DNA of 64,000 nt from JBFMDN01 sp040753915 (GCA_040753915.1 JBFMDN010000025.1:8030-72029), one strand, 5' to 3'. Positions 54,373 through 63,051 are shown, counted from the first letter of the stretch. The notes: a model not told the origin generated them from the sequence alone. Numbers and translations are program-made.

Positions 54373-54391
54373 GGATACCGGTCGGTTAGTA
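54373..54391. promoter_or_regulatory. Likely TetR operator, copy 2
   Basis: GGATACCGGTCGGTTAGTA, whose reverse complement matches copy 1 at 18 of 19 positions. Inner dyad ACCG-GT-CGGT. It lies between tetR and the divergent membrane protein gene, so both could be controlled. Confidence 0.65.
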
Positions 54392-54521
54392 CCCTCGCTG
54401 CGCGCCCTCCACCGCCGCACTAGAATTACCTTCCACCGAACCTCGGACTTTTCCCCCTCCAACTGCTATAATCGCTCTCTCCCTGACCCGGCGTCCGGAT
54501 TTGCGCGTCAACAGGTGGGGC

Positions 54522-56189
54522 ATGGCTACACAGATTCCTCCTTCTCTCAGACGATTGCTCTTCTTCGCCTTTCTCCTGGCTTTGTTCCTGTTCCTTGCCT
54601 TGTGGGCTCAGCCGCTCGTCCACCCCTATTTCGACCAGGTTGGCATCCGCGATGCCGGCACCACGTTGAGCTCCATAGTGACAGGGCCTCGTCCGATCGC
54701 CACGTTTATCGATCGAGCAATGCTCCATGTGGAGGGGCCGCTTCAGTTCACCCTGCTCAACGGGTACATCCACGCAGTGGGTGACTTCCTGCCGCTGAGC
54801 CCTGCAGTTGTAGCGTTTCCTAATGCCCTTCTTGCATTAGGGGCAGTTGTCTTCGCGTACTTGCTAGGAAGGAAAACGCATTCTGAAGAGCTCGGGTACT
54901 GGTGCGCGTTGGCCTTTTCCCTCGGGCCATGGCTCGGCGAATCGCTGAGGCAACCGTGGTATTTCAACTCGCTCTCCTGCTTCTTGCAGTTTTCCGTGCT
55001 GTATTCTTTTGTGAGCCTCGCTCGAGACCCTGAATCGCGTCGGTACCGCGTTGCAGCACCCGCGTTTCTGGCTGCGTACCTCTCGACCGGTATGGACTGG
55101 CCGTCGTTTCTCTTCAGCCTGGGGCTCTTCATGCTCCTGAGCGGTCGACTCAGGGTATTTCTCCGGAATCCGTACAATGTGCTGCCCCTGGCCGTGGTCG
55201 CGGCACATGTAGCCTGGCCCATAGTGCTGTACTTGACCGGGCGTGAGCGCTTCTTGCCCGTGACCATGCTCCTCTATCCCTTCTTGCGGTATACGGATCT
55301 TACTCAAAACCCGGATTTCTGGGGTCGGGTGTGGAACAATGTGGTTGTGGGGTGGGGGCCTTTGGTCCTGTTTGCTCCCGCGGGCATGGTGATCTATTTC
55401 GCGTACGTGCGTCGCATGATGCCGGATCGGGTGGTGCGGGCGCTGTTCGACGCTTCTTCCGTTTGGTTCATCGGAGGCCATTATGCACTGATCAAATCCT
55501 CCACCTCGGCCACGTACCTGTACGTCGTGGCAGTACCCACCGCGCTGCTGGCAAGCCTCGCCTTCGTGAGACTCCGGCTGTCTCACGGCATCGCGATTGC
55601 AGCGATTTTCCTTTCGGTTCAGGTGTACGTGACAGCAACCAGACACTTTTCGGAGGATATCAATGCCGGACGCAGAGTCCTGGCTGCTGCCACCTTTTTG
55701 CTGGAACAGCGGCCCGATCTGCTCGCCAGGGAAAAGACCGCATTCCTCCCGAGAAACATGGCAGCGAATGTTGGTCAGTACGCTCGAGGTCAAAACAAGC
55801 GGATTGTCATGCCTCAAGAATTCCCTGTGGAACGGCACAAGCATGCCATAGGATCTGAGGAGACAGTACTTCTCGCATTCGTGGACGCCTATAATGGAGA
55901 CGGGCTGATCTCTGCCGATTGGGTAGTGCTGGATTCCGAGCTCTTTTCCGGGGATCTTCAGGCCTCGGGGTTTTACGGGCGCCTTGCGAAAGATTCGAGA
56001 ATCAGGTGGATTGCGTGCTTCCGGGACTCGGGCGGCGAAATGTTCATCGGAGAGGTAACCCCAGGCCAAGGGTCTCCCATGGAAGAGGCCCCCAAACTGG
56101 ATACTGACATGCTCTCGCGGATGTACCGGGATCGGTATGACCGGATCAGTCACCTTAAGAAGAACGTTGAGTATGTGGATCATTATTGA
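54522..56189 (+). CDS. Multi-pass glycosyltransferase-like membrane protein
   Basis: 555 residues from the ATG at 54522 (AGGTGGGGC before it); a TTG at 54501 is an alternative. About ten membrane segments, starting LLFFAFLLALFLFLALWAQP, with an early acidic loop (FDQVGIRDAGTT) as in GT-C glycosyltransferases that use lipid-linked sugars, then a soluble C-terminal domain of about 170 residues. The acceptor is unknown. Divergent from tetR and not clearly part of the phage set. Confidence 0.6.
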   Translation: MATQIPPSLRRLLFFAFLLALFLFLALWAQPLVHPYFDQVGIRDAGTTLSSIVTGPRPIATFIDRAMLHVEGPLQFTLLNGYIHAVGDFLPLSPAVVAFPNALLALGAVVFAYLLGRKTHSEELGYWCALAFSLGPWLGESLRQPWYFNSLSCFLQFSVLYSFVSLARDPESRRYRVAAPAFLAAYLSTGMDWPSFLFSLGLFMLLSGRLRVFLRNPYNVLPLAVVAAHVAWPIVLYLTGRERFLPVTMLLYPFLRYTDLTQNPDFWGRVWNNVVVGWGPLVLFAPAGMVIYFAYVRRMMPDRVVRALFDASSVWFIGGHYALIKSSTSATYLYVVAVPTALLASLAFVRLRLSHGIAIAAIFLSVQVYVTATRHFSEDINAGRRVLAAATFLLEQRPDLLAREKTAFLPRNMAANVGQYARGQNKRIVMPQEFPVERHKHAIGSEETVLLAFVDAYNGDGLISADWVVLDSELFSGDLQASGFYGRLAKDSRIRWIACFRDSGGEMFIGEVTPGQGSPMEEAPKLDTDMLSRMYRDRYDRISHLKKNVEYVDHY

Positions 56190-56199
56190 GGGAGGACAA

Positions 56200-56326
56200 G
56201 GAGTCAGGTCTTGTTTCTTGATCTTCCTATCACCTTGTAAACTCGCCTGCGCGGTCTAGACCGGACCAGTGGCCTATTCACCGACAATCGTCGTCACAGA
56301 TTCGTCAAGAAACAAGACCTGACCAC
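56200..56326. mobile_element. MITE-like or REP-like element, copy A
   Basis: Terminal inverted repeats GTCAGGTCTTGTTTCTTGA (56203-56221) and TCAAGAAACAAGACCTGAC (56305-56323), perfect over 19 bases. The interior is about 83 bp. There is no coding capacity. The GTCAGGTCTTG end resembles sequences seen around REP/RAYT-type elements. Confidence 0.75.
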
Positions 56327-56405
56327 CCGGACACAATTCCATCGAGCCCTTGACGCGCTGTCACGAGTCCGCTAAATGAGCCGCCATCGGTCCGGTCATG
56401 GACAA

Positions 56406-56532
56406 GGGGTCAGGCCTTGTTTCTTGATCTTCCTATCACCTCGTAAGCTCGCCTGCTCGGTATGGACCAGACCAGTGGCCTATTCACCGATGCTCGTCAG
56501 CACAGATTCGTCAAGAAGCAAGGCCTGACCCC
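56406..56532. mobile_element. MITE-like or REP-like element, copy B
   Basis: Same orientation as copy A, 79 bp further on. Terminal repeats GGGGTCAGGCCTTGTTTCTTGA (56406-56427) and TCAAGAAGCAAGGCCTGACCCC (56511-56532) match at 21/22 positions. The interior is clearly similar to copy A (for example ATCTTCCTATCACC, GGCCTATTCACCGA). The ends of A and B differ in a compensated way (GGTC..GACC versus GGCC..GGCC), so pairing is kept. Confidence 0.75.
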
Positions 56533-56565
56533 AAATGCTTACGATTAAAGGAGGACATTAGCCTG

Positions 56566-56829
56566 ATGTTCGAAAAGGTTCAGCAAACAATGGAGGAAGG
56601 CGTCGTCGATCCCGCTTCATCACCAGTCGCGGCCGACGCGGCCACGTCGCCGTCGTATGGGCTGTTCGATTCTGCACAGGTCTCCGTGGAAGGTGACACG
56701 GTAGTCATCACCGTACCGCTCAGCCACGGGATTTCCACTGTGCGCGCCCACAAAGCCGTTGTTGCGGCATGGGCCACGGACAATGTGGCAGGGGGGCTTC
56801 TGGAGGAAGCGAAGAACCTCAGGCCTTGA
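56566..56829 (+). CDS. Small protein upstream of the terminase, unknown
   Basis: 87 residues. N-terminal low-complexity part (VVDPASSPVAADAATSPS), then a beta-strand/helix part (VEGDTVVITVPLSHGIST ... AVVAAWATDNVAGG). Possibly part of the terminase unit (57 bp upstream of the next gene). No family recognised. Confidence 0.5.
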   Translation: MFEKVQQTMEEGVVDPASSPVAADAATSPSYGLFDSAQVSVEGDTVVITVPLSHGISTVRAHKAVVAAWATDNVAGGLLEEAKNLRP

Positions 56830-56885
56830 TCATCTTTCAGACGCGTAAGCTCCGTTTTTCACACATCGACAGGGAATGAGGGGGA

Positions 56886-57401
56886 ATGAAGGCTGCTGGG
56901 AACAGATCCTACGGCGAAGGGAAGGGTGCGACCAGGCGGCCGAGAAAAGAAGATCGAGAGAGCGCCCGGATTTATGACCCGCTCCGGGAGCGTATCGCTC
57001 TCATTCAGCGCCTGTGCGACGAATACGACCAGTGGAGTCGACTGGCCAGGGACCAGGACAAGTCCGATCCGTACGTCGCCAAGATCCTGGCGCTGCTCAA
57101 GGAGTCCTTAAAGGATACAGAAGCGCTGTTAGAGCGTCTGGGCTTGCTCGATCCTCAACAGGACACGCAGCGGGTTGCAATAGACCTGAGCCTCATTCAT
57201 CAGCAGGTGGGAAACCCCAACGAGCTCGTGGAGCTCGTCAGCAGATTGAGTCGGGAGCTGGAGACACTGGCTGAACCGGTGTCCTTAAATGATGCAGGCA
57301 AGCTACAGCCGGAAGAAGGTGGGAATAGAGAAGGCTCTGGACCTGTTGCACAGCTTCGCCAGGAAGGAGCGCATCAGCCGTCGACAGGTGGAGATCCTTG
57401 A
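56886..57401 (+). CDS. Putative terminase small subunit
   Basis: 171 residues, start behind GAGGGGGA. Basic N-terminus (GEGKGATRRPRKEDRES), then helical (DPLRERIALIQRLCDEYDQW; KESLKDTEALLERLGLL), and a disordered end. Position directly before the large terminase, and helical composition, suggest the small subunit that recognises DNA. The last 113 bp overlap the large-subunit frame. Identified by context, not by family match. Confidence 0.55.
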   Translation: MKAAGNRSYGEGKGATRRPRKEDRESARIYDPLRERIALIQRLCDEYDQWSRLARDQDKSDPYVAKILALLKESLKDTEALLERLGLLDPQQDTQRVAIDLSLIHQQVGNPNELVELVSRLSRELETLAEPVSLNDAGKLQPEEGGNREGSGPVAQLRQEGAHQPSTGGDP

Positions 57402-59277
57402 GTCGTACCTGCGCGCCATTCCCACAGATTCCGGCGGGTTCGTTCGACTCGACACGCTTGTCGGGCTTCTCAACAACTTTCAGCGGGCCATCGCAGAAAA
57501 CGACTCAGCGTTTCTTGAACAGCGTCGGGGGTACAGGACCGACAGAGTAGTCGATGTCATCGAGTTTGCGGAATCACGCGAGTTTTGCGCTCTGAAAGGA
57601 TCGCTGTGGACCTCGACCAAAGAGGATTTGTGGAAGATATTCCATAACCACCCGCCGCCCTTTGAGGTGCTCCTCACGGGTGCGGCAGGCACTGCCAAGA
57701 GCACCAAATCGTGGATCTCCACGGGATACAGCCTGTACCTGCTATCGTGCCTCTGGAACCCACAGCTTGAGATGGGTATGGCGCCGGTAGACGAGATTTT
57801 CCTTATCTTCCAATCCATGAGGCTGGCGACTGCCACGGATACGCTCTACGAGCGATTGAGGCGAGCCGTGGATGCCAGCCCCTATTTTCAGGGCAACTTC
57901 CCCAGAAACAGAAAAAAGGCTAGCGAGTTGCTCTTTCCGAACCACGTGACAGTGAAACCGGTCACCGGTGCAACGGACGCGGTGCTCGGGCTCAATGTCA
58001 TCGCAGGAGTCATAACGGAGATCAATTTCATGCCTGTCCGGAAAGATTCGGTGAAGCTCCTCTACTCGGACAAACAGATCTTCGACGTAGGCATGGAAAT
58101 GTACCGCAACCTGCGAAACAGGATTATAGGCCGATACAAACAGCTCATCGAGCGGGGCGACTTCGTGGGCAGGCTCATTCTTGATTCTGCACGCAACCAT
58201 ACCAACGATTTTGCGGCAAAGAAGATCGAGCACGCCAAAAGAGACTCTACGATCCTCATTGTGGACAGAACTCTCTGGAACGCACGCTCCCACGAATATC
58301 CTCCTGGAACCCCTACATTCCTCGTGGAGCTCGGGACAGACTACAGACCCCCGAGGATCATTACAGGTCCGGAAGAAGCCGAAGACCCCGAAAATGTGTT
58401 GGAAATACCCATGGTCTTCCGCACTGAATGCGAACAGGACCTTGAGCAAGCTCTCAAGGATCTTGCTGGGGTTCCGTCGACAAGCACGGGTCGATTCCTC
58501 CCGTTCCCGAAGGAGATTTCCCAGGCTCAGGACCGGTACCAGGCCCGCTCGGGGGGGCTCACGCTCTTCAGGCTCGAAGACGTCTCTTTTCGGGACGTTT
58601 TCGGAATCGCCACGTACGATCCCAACCGCGATCGATTGGAGTGGGAACTGCTTATCAACGGTGAATACCTGACTCGTATGAAGATGGAAGGTGACTATCG
58701 ATACTGCGTCCACGTGGATATGTCCCTTTCGGGCGACGCGACCGGTCTGGCTTTGGGCAGGATCGTTGACACTACCGTGGTGGAAAAAACCCACTATTTC
58801 AACCCCGAGCAAAGCCAGCTCACGCCGATCGAGAACCTCGTCTCCCCCGTTTACCTGATCGACGGGGTGCTGCGCATCCACGCGAGGCCTGGGGAGCAGA
58901 TCGATATCAACATCATCACCGACCTGGTGCTGGAGCTCCACCGTCACATTCAAATCCGATACGGGAGTGCCGATTGGATGGAATCCGCAGCGATGCTCCA
59001 GAGATGGCGTGCAAACCGTATTACAACCGGCCGGGTATCCGTGGACAAGAGCCCAGCCAGCTATTTCGAGCTGAAGCACGCGATCAGAGAGGGCCGCATC
59101 CTTTTTCCACCCCATCAGACTCTGGACAGAGAGCTTCGGAGACTCAAACGGATCACTCAAGGGGGCACGATCAAAATCGACCATGAAACCAGCGAATCGA
59201 AGGACTGCTCGGACGCGGTAGCAGGTGTAGTGGGAGTGCTCCAGAGGTGTGAGCACCGATATCAACGGTCCTCTTGA
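57289..59277 (+). CDS. Phage terminase large subunit
   Basis: 662 residues. ATPase domain: Walker A GAAGTAKST (131-139), and GVITEINFM as a likely Walker B. Nuclease domain: CVHVDMSLSGDATGLALGRI with the first catalytic Asp, and SKDCSDAVAGVVG near the end with another. It packages DNA into heads through the portal. It is intact, but separated from the portal (41211) and head genes by about 14 kb of mostly host genes. An ECF-type sigma gene follows. Confidence 0.88.
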   Translation: MMQASYSRKKVGIEKALDLLHSFARKERISRRQVEILESYLRAIPTDSGGFVRLDTLVGLLNNFQRAIAENDSAFLEQRRGYRTDRVVDVIEFAESREFCALKGSLWTSTKEDLWKIFHNHPPPFEVLLTGAAGTAKSTKSWISTGYSLYLLSCLWNPQLEMGMAPVDEIFLIFQSMRLATATDTLYERLRRAVDASPYFQGNFPRNRKKASELLFPNHVTVKPVTGATDAVLGLNVIAGVITEINFMPVRKDSVKLLYSDKQIFDVGMEMYRNLRNRIIGRYKQLIERGDFVGRLILDSARNHTNDFAAKKIEHAKRDSTILIVDRTLWNARSHEYPPGTPTFLVELGTDYRPPRIITGPEEAEDPENVLEIPMVFRTECEQDLEQALKDLAGVPSTSTGRFLPFPKEISQAQDRYQARSGGLTLFRLEDVSFRDVFGIATYDPNRDRLEWELLINGEYLTRMKMEGDYRYCVHVDMSLSGDATGLALGRIVDTTVVEKTHYFNPEQSQLTPIENLVSPVYLIDGVLRIHARPGEQIDINIITDLVLELHRHIQIRYGSADWMESAAMLQRWRANRITTGRVSVDKSPASYFELKHAIREGRILFPPHQTLDRELRRLKRITQGGTIKIDHETSESKDCSDAVAGVVGVLQRCEHRYQRSS

Positions 59278-59316
59278 GAACCGGCCATAAGAATAATGGG
59301 ATTGGGTGATCAGCCA

Positions 59317-59844
59317 ATGAACGAGAGCGCAGTGATAGAGAGTGCCAAGCAGGGGTGTCACGAGTCCTTCAGTCGGCTTGTTAGCGCCTATTACCGCCCG
59401 GTGGTGAAACAGTGCCTGAGCATAGTGGGGGACCCTGTGGAAGCCGAAGACTTGGCCCAGGACGTCTTTCTGGATGTGTACATCGGGCTGCGGACCTTCA
59501 GGGGAAATTCCAAGCTCTCCACGTGGCTCTATCGGGTGACAGCGAATAAAGCCTACAGACGGCTGCGCGACATGGGACGTCGGGGAATTCCTGTTGATAA
59601 CGGCGGCGCAGAGCCTCATGGTGATGTGGCTCCGGATGACGAATCGGCCATAGCAGCGAATCAGGAGCTTCGGTACCTGCTGCAGCGCCTCATCGAGAGC
59701 CTGCCCCCGCTCCTGCGAGAAACAATCCACCTGCGGTTGCTGGGATACACGTACACAGAGATCGCGCGGATGCACCAATGCCCGCCTGAAACCGTGAAAA
59801 CGCGAGTCCGGCGGGCCATAGCCTTGATGCGACAGGAGGCATAG
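59317..59844 (+). CDS. ECF-type RNA polymerase sigma factor
   Basis: 175 residues from the ATG at 59317, behind GGGTGATC, a long anti-Shine-Dalgarno match; an ATG at 59296 lacks one. Region 2 has FSRLVSAYYRPVVKQCLSI and EDLAQDVFLDVYIGLRTF, then STWLYRVTANKAYRRLR; region 4 has LPPLLRETIHLRLLGYTYTEIA and PPETVKTRVRRAIALMRQ. No anti-sigma gene is adjacent. It lies 39 bp after the large terminase, same strand, so it could be co-transcribed with the packaging genes. It may control them, or be an unrelated host gene. Confidence 0.88.
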   Translation: MNESAVIESAKQGCHESFSRLVSAYYRPVVKQCLSIVGDPVEAEDLAQDVFLDVYIGLRTFRGNSKLSTWLYRVTANKAYRRLRDMGRRGIPVDNGGAEPHGDVAPDDESAIAANQELRYLLQRLIESLPPLLRETIHLRLLGYTYTEIARMHQCPPETVKTRVRRAIALMRQEA

Positions 59845-59990
59845 AACCGTTTGGAGATTTTCACGCGAACGAACAGACATTTTCTGCGGCACCTGCTATA
59901 AGTCGAAGTGCTGTTGCACACCCCGCCTATGGAGAGTAGATGCAGCATGGTGCTTGCCCCTGACAGGGAATCCGTGAACCAGGAGATGTC

Positions 59991-60707
59991 ATGATTTCTG
60001 TGCGTCCTTGGGTGCGAGGGGTGGTGATAATCTGCTGCCTCGTCATTGCCGGTTTGGCCCTTACGGCCTGGATTGAAAGCGCGAACCGCGACCTCTCGTG
60101 GGCAAGGCTGTTCTATGAGGAGGGAGGGCCTCACGGCGGATGGATCTACGCCCGTGACTATCCCTGGTGCTGGATATATGACTACGGCGAAATACCGGCA
60201 ATTGTCATGGCAATCGTCGCGCTGGGGGCGTACATTGCGGCGAGACTGGGGAAAGTCCGAGGGGAATATGCCAAGCCGTGCCTGGTAATAATCCTGACTG
60301 TGGTCTTGGGGCCAGGCCTCATGGTCAACGGCTTATTAAAGCACTTCTGGGGAAGACCCAGACCCAGCGATCTGCTTGTATTCGGCGGGAACCATGTTTA
60401 CAGGAAGGCTTCCGAGCCCGGTGCCATAGGTGAGGGGAAATCCTTTACCTGCGGCCACTGTTCCATGGCTTTCGCAGTCGCGTCCGCAGGAGCGTTCTAT
60501 CCGTACCATCCGGTTGTTGCCGTTATTGCCATCGCGGGGGGAATTGTGTTTGGAACGGCTGCAGGAGCAGCACGGATGATCCAGGGCGGCCATTTTCTGA
60601 CGGACGTGTTGTGGTCGGCCATCATCGTATTTGTGATAATCACAGCGCTCTACTATTTGGTCTTTCGAATTCCGGAACGCGATTCCCCTTCCGACGGGGC
60701 TGGCTGA
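59991..60707 (+). CDS. PAP2-family membrane phosphatase
   Basis: 238 residues, start behind AGGAGATGTC. PAP2 motifs: KHFWGRPRPSDLL (KxxxxxxRP), FTCGHCSMAF in place of the usual PSGH, and RMIQGGHFLTDVLW (SRxxxxxHxxxD type with a changed first residue). About six membrane segments. It removes phosphate from lipid or nucleotide substrates such as undecaprenyl diphosphate. The altered PSGH motif (Cys for Ser) is worth noting. Its end overlaps rnhB by 55 bp on the opposite strand. Confidence 0.88.
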   Translation: MISVRPWVRGVVIICCLVIAGLALTAWIESANRDLSWARLFYEEGGPHGGWIYARDYPWCWIYDYGEIPAIVMAIVALGAYIAARLGKVRGEYAKPCLVIILTVVLGPGLMVNGLLKHFWGRPRPSDLLVFGGNHVYRKASEPGAIGEGKSFTCGHCSMAFAVASAGAFYPYHPVVAVIAIAGGIVFGTAAGAARMIQGGHFLTDVLWSAIIVFVIITALYYLVFRIPERDSPSDGAG

Positions 60708-61342
60708 GTCCCCTTCCCTATTCCTTTGACCCCCTTATAGCTCTTGCGATGGATAGGGCAATGGCCATACTGCTTCAAGGCTGCCCGATGAGCTTCTGTT
60801 CCGTAGCCTTTGTGGGAATCGAAGCCATACATGGGGTAGAGCTCGTGCATTTCCATCATGATCCTGTCTCGCGTGACCTTTGCAATGATGCTGGCTGCAG
60901 CTACGGAACAGCACAAGCGATCCCCGTGCACGATGGGACGCTGAGGAATGGTCACATCGAGGGTGATGGGTCCGTCAATGAGCAGATAATCAGGAGAGGG
61001 GCATATTTGATTGACAGCCTGCACCATTGCGAGCCGAGTGGCCTGGAGCACGTTTATTTCGTCAATAACCTGGGGCGGAACAATCCCCACCCCAGTGGCG
61101 AGGGCCGCGGATCGAATTCCATCGAAGACTTCCTCGCGGGCCGCGGGTGTCAACAGTTTAGAATCATTCAACCGCGGCAGACTAAAGCCTCTCGGGAGAA
61201 CCACGGCAGCGGCAACCACGGGCCCGGCAAGCGGGCCTCGGCCTGCCTCGTCTATTCCGGCTATCCTCCGAGCGCCGTTTTCAAATCCTTCTTCTTCGAA
61301 CCGGAGAGAGATGTCTGTCCGCGTTGTTCTCCGAGGTGACAT
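60653..61342 (-). CDS. rnhB: Ribonuclease HII
   Basis: 229 residues. Active-site motif AGIDEAGRGPLAGPV with catalytic Asp31 and Glu32, plus YLLIDGPITL and VTRDRIM further on. It cuts RNA in RNA/DNA hybrids and removes single ribonucleotides. A C-terminal tail of about 15 residues is disordered. Downstream gene of the rpsP-to-rplS cluster. Confidence 0.96.
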   Translation of the reverse strand: MSPRRTTRTDISLRFEEEGFENGARRIAGIDEAGRGPLAGPVVAAAVVLPRGFSLPRLNDSKLLTPAAREEVFDGIRSAALATGVGIVPPQVIDEINVLQATRLAMVQAVNQICPSPDYLLIDGPITLDVTIPQRPIVHGDRLCCSVAAASIIAKVTRDRIMMEMHELYPMYGFDSHKGYGTEAHRAALKQYGHCPIHRKSYKGVKGIGKGTQPAPSEGESRSGIRKTK

Positions 61343-61385
61343 GGGCGTCTTTGCTTCGGCAGCGCATTTATGCCATCGCGTGCTC

Positions 61386-61742
61386 TCAGGCGCGCGGCGT
61401 CCTGACCCGCTCCTTAATTCGTGCAGCCTTCCCTCGCAGACCTCGCAGGTAATAGATCTTAGAGCGTCTTACCCGGCCTCGAGTGACGACTTCTATCTTG
61501 TCGATCATCGGGGAATGAAGGGGAAACACTCTTTCCACCCCGATACCGTACGAGACCTTTCTCACGGTGAAGCTCGTCCTCGATCCTTTGCGGTTGCGTG
61601 CGATCACGACCCCTTCAAAAACCTGTATACGTTCACGGTTTCCTTCCACGATCCGAACGTGGACCTTGCAGGTGTCCCCGACTCTGAAGGCCGGCAAATC
61701 CAATCGCACATGTTCCTTTTCAATCTGTTCCACGACATTCAT
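61386..61742 (-). CDS. rplS: 50S ribosomal protein L19
   Basis: 118 residues with the L19 pattern: FRVGDTCKVHVRIVEGNRER, FEGVVIARNRKGS, GIGVERVFPLHSP, and RSKIYYLRGLRGKAARIKE. It lies between the 30S and 50S contact surfaces. It overlaps trmD by 23 bp. Confidence 0.98.
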   Translation of the reverse strand: MNVVEQIEKEHVRLDLPAFRVGDTCKVHVRIVEGNRERIQVFEGVVIARNRKGSRTSFTVRKVSYGIGVERVFPLHSPMIDKIEVVTRGRVRRSKIYYLRGLRGKAARIKERVRTPRA

Positions 61743-62496
61743 GATCTTTCTCCATAGTCTCTAAGCTGAGCTCTGATCGGATTTCTGCGAGAAGCTTCGC
61801 TTCCTCAGAGTCAAGTCTCTTCTTGCTCAACAGGTCGGGTCTTCGCTGAAGGGTCCTTGCCAGCGCCTGTTTCTTGCGCCAGAGCCGAATCTTTTCGTGG
61901 TGCCCTTCCAGCAGTATCTGAGGAACCTCCAGCCCTTCGAAGACTCGCGGCCTCGTGTACTGTGGGTACTCGAGCAAATCCGCGTAGAAGGATTCTCCTT
62001 CTATATGGCTGTCTCGTCCCAGAACGCCCGGAATCAGCCTGCTCACCGCGTCAATGACTACCATGGCCGCGGTCTCGCCTCCTGAAAGGATGTAATCTCC
62101 GATGGAGATTTCCTCGTCTACGAAATGCCGCACCCGCTCGTCCAATCCTTCGTACCTGCCGCAAACGATGACGATGGTCTGCAATTGTGCCAGTCGCTCG
62201 ACTGCGGCTTGATTCAAGAGCCTTCCCTGTGGAGTCATGAGGATCACGTGGGAATTCGGCGCCATCTCCCTGATATGCCTGATCCCTCTCACTATGGGCT
62301 CAGGCTTCATCACCATCCCTGTTCCGCCTCCGTACGGATAGTCGTCCGTAGATCGGTGGCGGTCCTCGGTGAAATCCCTCAGATCGACAGGTTGGACGAT
62401 CAGCAGACCTGCTTCAGCAGCGCGAGCCGGATTCCCGAAAGCCAGAAACGAGTCGAAGATCCTGGGGAATATGGTTAGGATCCGTACATCAAGCAT
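61720..62496 (-). CDS. trmD: tRNA (guanine-N1)-methyltransferase
   Basis: 258 residues from the ATG at 62496 (MLDVRILTIFPRIFDSF); an upstream in-frame start at 62547 lies inside rimM. SPOUT motifs: DDYPYGGGTGMVMKPEPI, IVIVCGRYEGLDERV, and EISIGDYILSGGE, which form the knotted SAM site. It methylates G37 of tRNAs. It overlaps rimM by 8 bp and rplS by 23 bp, a classical arrangement. Confidence 0.97.
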   Translation of the reverse strand: MLDVRILTIFPRIFDSFLAFGNPARAAEAGLLIVQPVDLRDFTEDRHRSTDDYPYGGGTGMVMKPEPIVRGIRHIREMAPNSHVILMTPQGRLLNQAAVERLAQLQTIVIVCGRYEGLDERVRHFVDEEISIGDYILSGGETAAMVVIDAVSRLIPGVLGRDSHIEGESFYADLLEYPQYTRPRVFEGLEVPQILLEGHHEKIRLWRKKQALARTLQRRPDLLSKKRLDSEEAKLLAEIRSELSLETMEKDHECRGTD

Positions 62497-62995
62497 CGGG
62501 GATGAGACCTTCGAGCGGGTCCACCACGATGATGCCGTGCTGCACATCTACCTCTACGATCACGTCATCGATCATGGGGAGCAGGACTTCGCCGCGATGC
62601 CCCTTCACGGTCAGCACATCATTGGCGCCGGTGGGGATTATCTCGTTCACTGTGCCGAGGTCGAGACCGTCCACGGTTTGGACTTTCATGCCTATCAATT
62701 CATGCCAGAAATACTCATCCTCCTCTTTGGGCGGTAAGTTGCTTGCTCCTGTTTTGACGAGCCTCCCTCGAAGCTCCGCAGCAGCGTCGGGGGAGTCCAC
62801 GCCTTCCAGGCTCGCGATCACCATCCCCTTGTGGAACCGGACACTCCGCACCGGATACGGAACATCATCGAAGACGAGAACAGACGACCTCTCGAACGCG
62901 TAATCAGATTCCGTATAGGGGCGTATCTTGATCTCGCCCCTGATTCCGAACGGCTTGAGAGCCCGCCCGATTACAACTAGCTTGCCGTCAGCCAT
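62489..62995 (-). CDS. rimM: 16S rRNA processing protein RimM
   Basis: 168 residues with both RimM parts: an N-terminal GRALKPFGIRGEIKIRPYT and RGRLVKTGASNLPPKEEDE, then the PRC-barrel domain EDEYFWHELIGMKVQ to VDPLEGLIPDA. It helps 30S assembly near S19. Confidence 0.97.
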   Translation of the reverse strand: MADGKLVVIGRALKPFGIRGEIKIRPYTESDYAFERSSVLVFDDVPYPVRSVRFHKGMVIASLEGVDSPDAAAELRGRLVKTGASNLPPKEEDEYFWHELIGMKVQTVDGLDLGTVNEIIPTGANDVLTVKGHRGEVLLPMIDDVIVEVDVQHGIIVVDPLEGLIPDA

Positions 62996-63051
62996 GCTCG
63001 CGAGAAAAGTAAAGATCCGAACAGGGCATGCGGGAACGAAGCTTCGGGCAC

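Larger units (their letters stand above)
56190..56565. other. Intergenic region before the terminase unit
   Basis: Filled mainly by the two inverted-repeat elements, with 79 bases between them. Immediately after it, AAAGGAGGA serves the next gene. No other gene seen. Confidence 0.6.

Noticed and set aside
57742..59892. 716-codon open frame on the minus strand opposite the large terminase
   Set aside because: It mirrors the terminase codon pattern, has no recognisable domain, and the + strand frame has clear terminase motifs.
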